From Plantago major (lineage: Eukaryota; Streptophyta; Magnoliopsida; Lamiales; Plantaginaceae): a DNA stretch of 64,000 nucleotides. Location of the stretch: positions 113,832-177,831 of the forward strand of contig JAIFAC010000113.1 of NCBI GenBank assembly GCA_026545765.1. Direction: 5' to 3'. Of the stretch, positions 62,061 to 64,000 are shown piece after piece. Within the stretch, counting starts at the first letter, position 1. Every line of letters starts with the position of its first letter. The position numbers and the translations under genes are program-made. The notes beneath the pieces are model-generated. The model was given only the letters and a program-made list of their open reading frames with translations. It was not told the origin of the DNA and searched no databases.

Positions 62061-63341
62061 TTGTCTTCAATAAAACTCAAAGTGTGTAGCACATGATTTT
62101 TTGTGAAACACTCGTTAGAGTTAGTTAGTGTCAAATTATATTCACATGACATGGTTTGTGTTATAAAACCTATTCTACGCACGTATTGAACTATTTTGGT
62201 TGATCGAACCTCGAATTAAAAACGTATTTTTGAGACATATAGTTTTCGAGAAAACTCAAAGGGGTTAATACACGGTTTTTTGTGAAAACACTCAATTGGG
62301 TTAGTTTGTGTCAAATTTTATTCACATGACATGTTTTGTGGTATAAAAACTATTTAACGCACATATTGAACTATTTTGGTTCATGGAATCTCGAATTAAA
62401 AACGTATTTGAGTGACCTGTTGTCTTCAATAAAACTCAAAGGGGGTAGTACACGATTTTTTGTGAAACACTCGATAGAGTTAGTTTGTGTCAAATTTTAT
62501 TCACATGACATAGTTTGTGGTATAAAACCTATTCTACGCACATGTTGAACTATTTTGGTTGATCGAACCTCGAATTAAAAACGTATTTTTGAGATGTCTA
62601 GTTTTCGAGAAAACCCAAAGGGGTTAGCACACGGTTTTATTTGAAAACACTCAATGGGATTAGTTTGTGTCAAATTATATTCATATGACATGCTTTGTGG
62701 TATAAAAACTATTCAACGCACATATTGAACTATTTTGGTTCATGGAATCTCAATTTAAACACGTATTTCAGTGACCTGTTGTCTTCAATAAAACTCAAAG
62801 GGGATAGTACACGATTTTTTGTGAAACACTCGATAGAGTTAGTTTGTGTCAAATTTTATTCACATGACATGGTTGGTGGTATAAAACCTATTCTACGCAC
62901 ATGGTGAACTATTTTGGTTGATCGAACCTCGAATTAAAAACTAATTTTTGAGACATCTAGTTTTCGAGAAAACCCAAATGGATTAGTACACGGTTTTTTG
63001 TGAAAACACTCAATGAGGTTAGTTTGTGTCAAATTTTATTCACATGACATGGTTTGTGGTAAAAAACTATTCAACGCACATATTGAACTATTTTGGTTCA
63101 TCGAACCTCGATTTAAAAACGTATTTCCGTGACCTATTGCCTTCAATAAAACTCAAAGGGGGTAGTACACGATTTTTTGTGAAACAATCGATAGAGTTAG
63201 TTTGTGTCAAATTTTATTTACATGACATGGTTTGTGGTACAAAAAACCTATTCTACGCACATGTTGAACTTTTTCGGTTGCTCGAACCTCGAATTAAAAA
63301 CGTATTTTTGAGACATCTAGTTTTCGTGAAAACCCAAAGGG
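62061..63341 (+). repeat. Higher-order satellite block, copy 2 of a 3,231-bp-spaced pair
   Basis: Second copy of 58,830-60,110; see that entry for shared markers. The sequence after 63,341 follows the 'gtatata' variant type instead of the one seen after 60,110, so the duplication boundary is inside a monomer. Confidence 0.8.
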
Positions 63342-64000
63342 GTTAGTATATAGTTTTTTGTGAAAACATTCCATGGAGTTAGTTTGTGTCAAATTTTATT
63401 CACAGGACATGGTTTATGGTATAAAACCTATTCTACGCACATGTTGAACTATTTTGGTTGATCGAACCTCGAATTAAAAATGTATTTTTGAGACATCCAA
63501 TTTTCGAGAAAACCCAATGGGGTTAGTATACAATCTTTTGTGAAAACATTCCATGGGGTTAGTTTGTGTCAAATTTTATTCAAATGACAAGGTTTGTGGT
63601 GTAAAACTTATTCTACGCAAATATTTAACTATTTTGGTTCATCGAACCTCGATTTAAATACGTATTTCCGTGACCTATTATCTTCAATAAAACTCAAAGG
63701 GGGTAGTATACGATTTTTTGTGAAACACTCGATAGAGTTAGTTTGTGTCAAATTTTATTCACATGACATGGTTTGTGGTATAAAACCCACTCTACGCACA
63801 TGTTGAACTATTTTGGTTGATCGAACCTCGAATTAAAAACGTATTTTTGAGACATCTAGTTTTCGAGAAAACCCAAAGGGGTAAGTACACGGTTTTTTGT
63901 GAAAACACTCCATGGGGTTAGTTTGTGTCAAATTTTATTCAAATGACATGGTTTGTGGTATAAAAACTATTCAACGCACCTATTGAACTATTTTGGGTAA

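Larger units (their letters stand above)
54126..64000 (+). repeat. Satellite block R, right part: ~359-bp dimers with recent tandem duplications
   Basis: The same alternating dimer and orientation as 30.7-39.7 kb. The first ~440 bp match the variant run at 38,263-38,640 (shared 'gtatacag', 'caaatgacaagg', 'gatttaaatacg'), and a third copy lies at ~63,490-63,740. Duplicated blocks are visible at offsets of 538 bp (61,003 and 61,541), 718 bp (56,584 and 57,302), 840 bp (54,545 and 55,385), 2,514 bp (58,146 and 60,660) and 3,231 bp (58,851 and 62,082). No gene is seen apart from two 123-bp foreign inserts listed separately. The array runs off the window edge. Confidence 0.95.

Noticed and set aside
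54126-64000. Second retrotransposon or solo LTR in the right satellite block
   Set aside because: No TGTTGA...TCAACA segment or LTR-like sequence is found after 54,120. The only non-satellite DNA seen is the two 123-bp inserts.
1-64000. CENP-B-box-like motif in the satellite
   Set aside because: No monomer contains a convincing match by eye to the mammalian CENP-B box pattern, and that motif is not expected in plants.

Overview
This is a plant nuclear repeat window, not a gene-bearing one. About 49.6 kb is a head-to-tail satellite array of monomers close to 179 bp, all in one orientation. A single large Ty3/gypsy LTR retrotransposon (39,698-54,120, 14,423 bp) sits inside it. The dual RNase H pol, the tRNA-Asp-like primer site, the protease linker and a long antisense ORF place the element in the Tat/Retand lineage of flowering plants. 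Monomer length and array size fit a pericentromeric or centromeric satellite, but nothing here proves centromere function. I cannot name the species.

Layout. (1) 1 to ~30,680: satellite block L, a mosaic of several monomer classes in irregular higher-order repeats. A distinctive class with 'ctagtgttcgag' and 'ggttagtacacgg' recurs at multiples of the monomer length. Part of this block (~25,440-30,600, with small patches near 21.2 and 22.05 kb) carries many 1-5 bp losses and one monomer cut to about 70 bp. (2) ~30,680-39,697: satellite block R, where two classes alternate regularly to give a ~359 bp dimer. (3) 39,698-54,120: the retrotransposon, flanked by a perfect GGGGT target-site duplication. 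(4) 54,126-64,000: block R resumes in phase, with tandem duplications of 538, 718, 840 and 3,231 bp. Two copies of a 123-bp foreign insert occur here; part of it resembles organellar large-subunit rRNA.

The retrotransposon, left to right: 5' LTR (948 bp, TATA and poly(A) signal), primer-binding site, gag, then pol as protease, reverse transcriptase, gypsy-type RNase H, a second archaeal-type RNase H and integrase. A ~2.4 kb noncoding region follows, then an antisense gene (~52,092 down to 49,144) with its own TATA box and good intron signals, a polypurine tract, and the 3' LTR (943 bp). The sense ORFs are broken by several frameshifts, so this copy looks non-autonomous. The two LTRs differ at a few percent of positions plus small indels. 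The preserved duplication shows insertion into an already formed satellite.

The most rewarding points are the apparently spliced antisense gene, the rRNA-like insert co-amplified with the satellite, the sharp change in satellite organisation at ~30.7 kb, and the indel-rich zone, which may be biology or an assembly problem.
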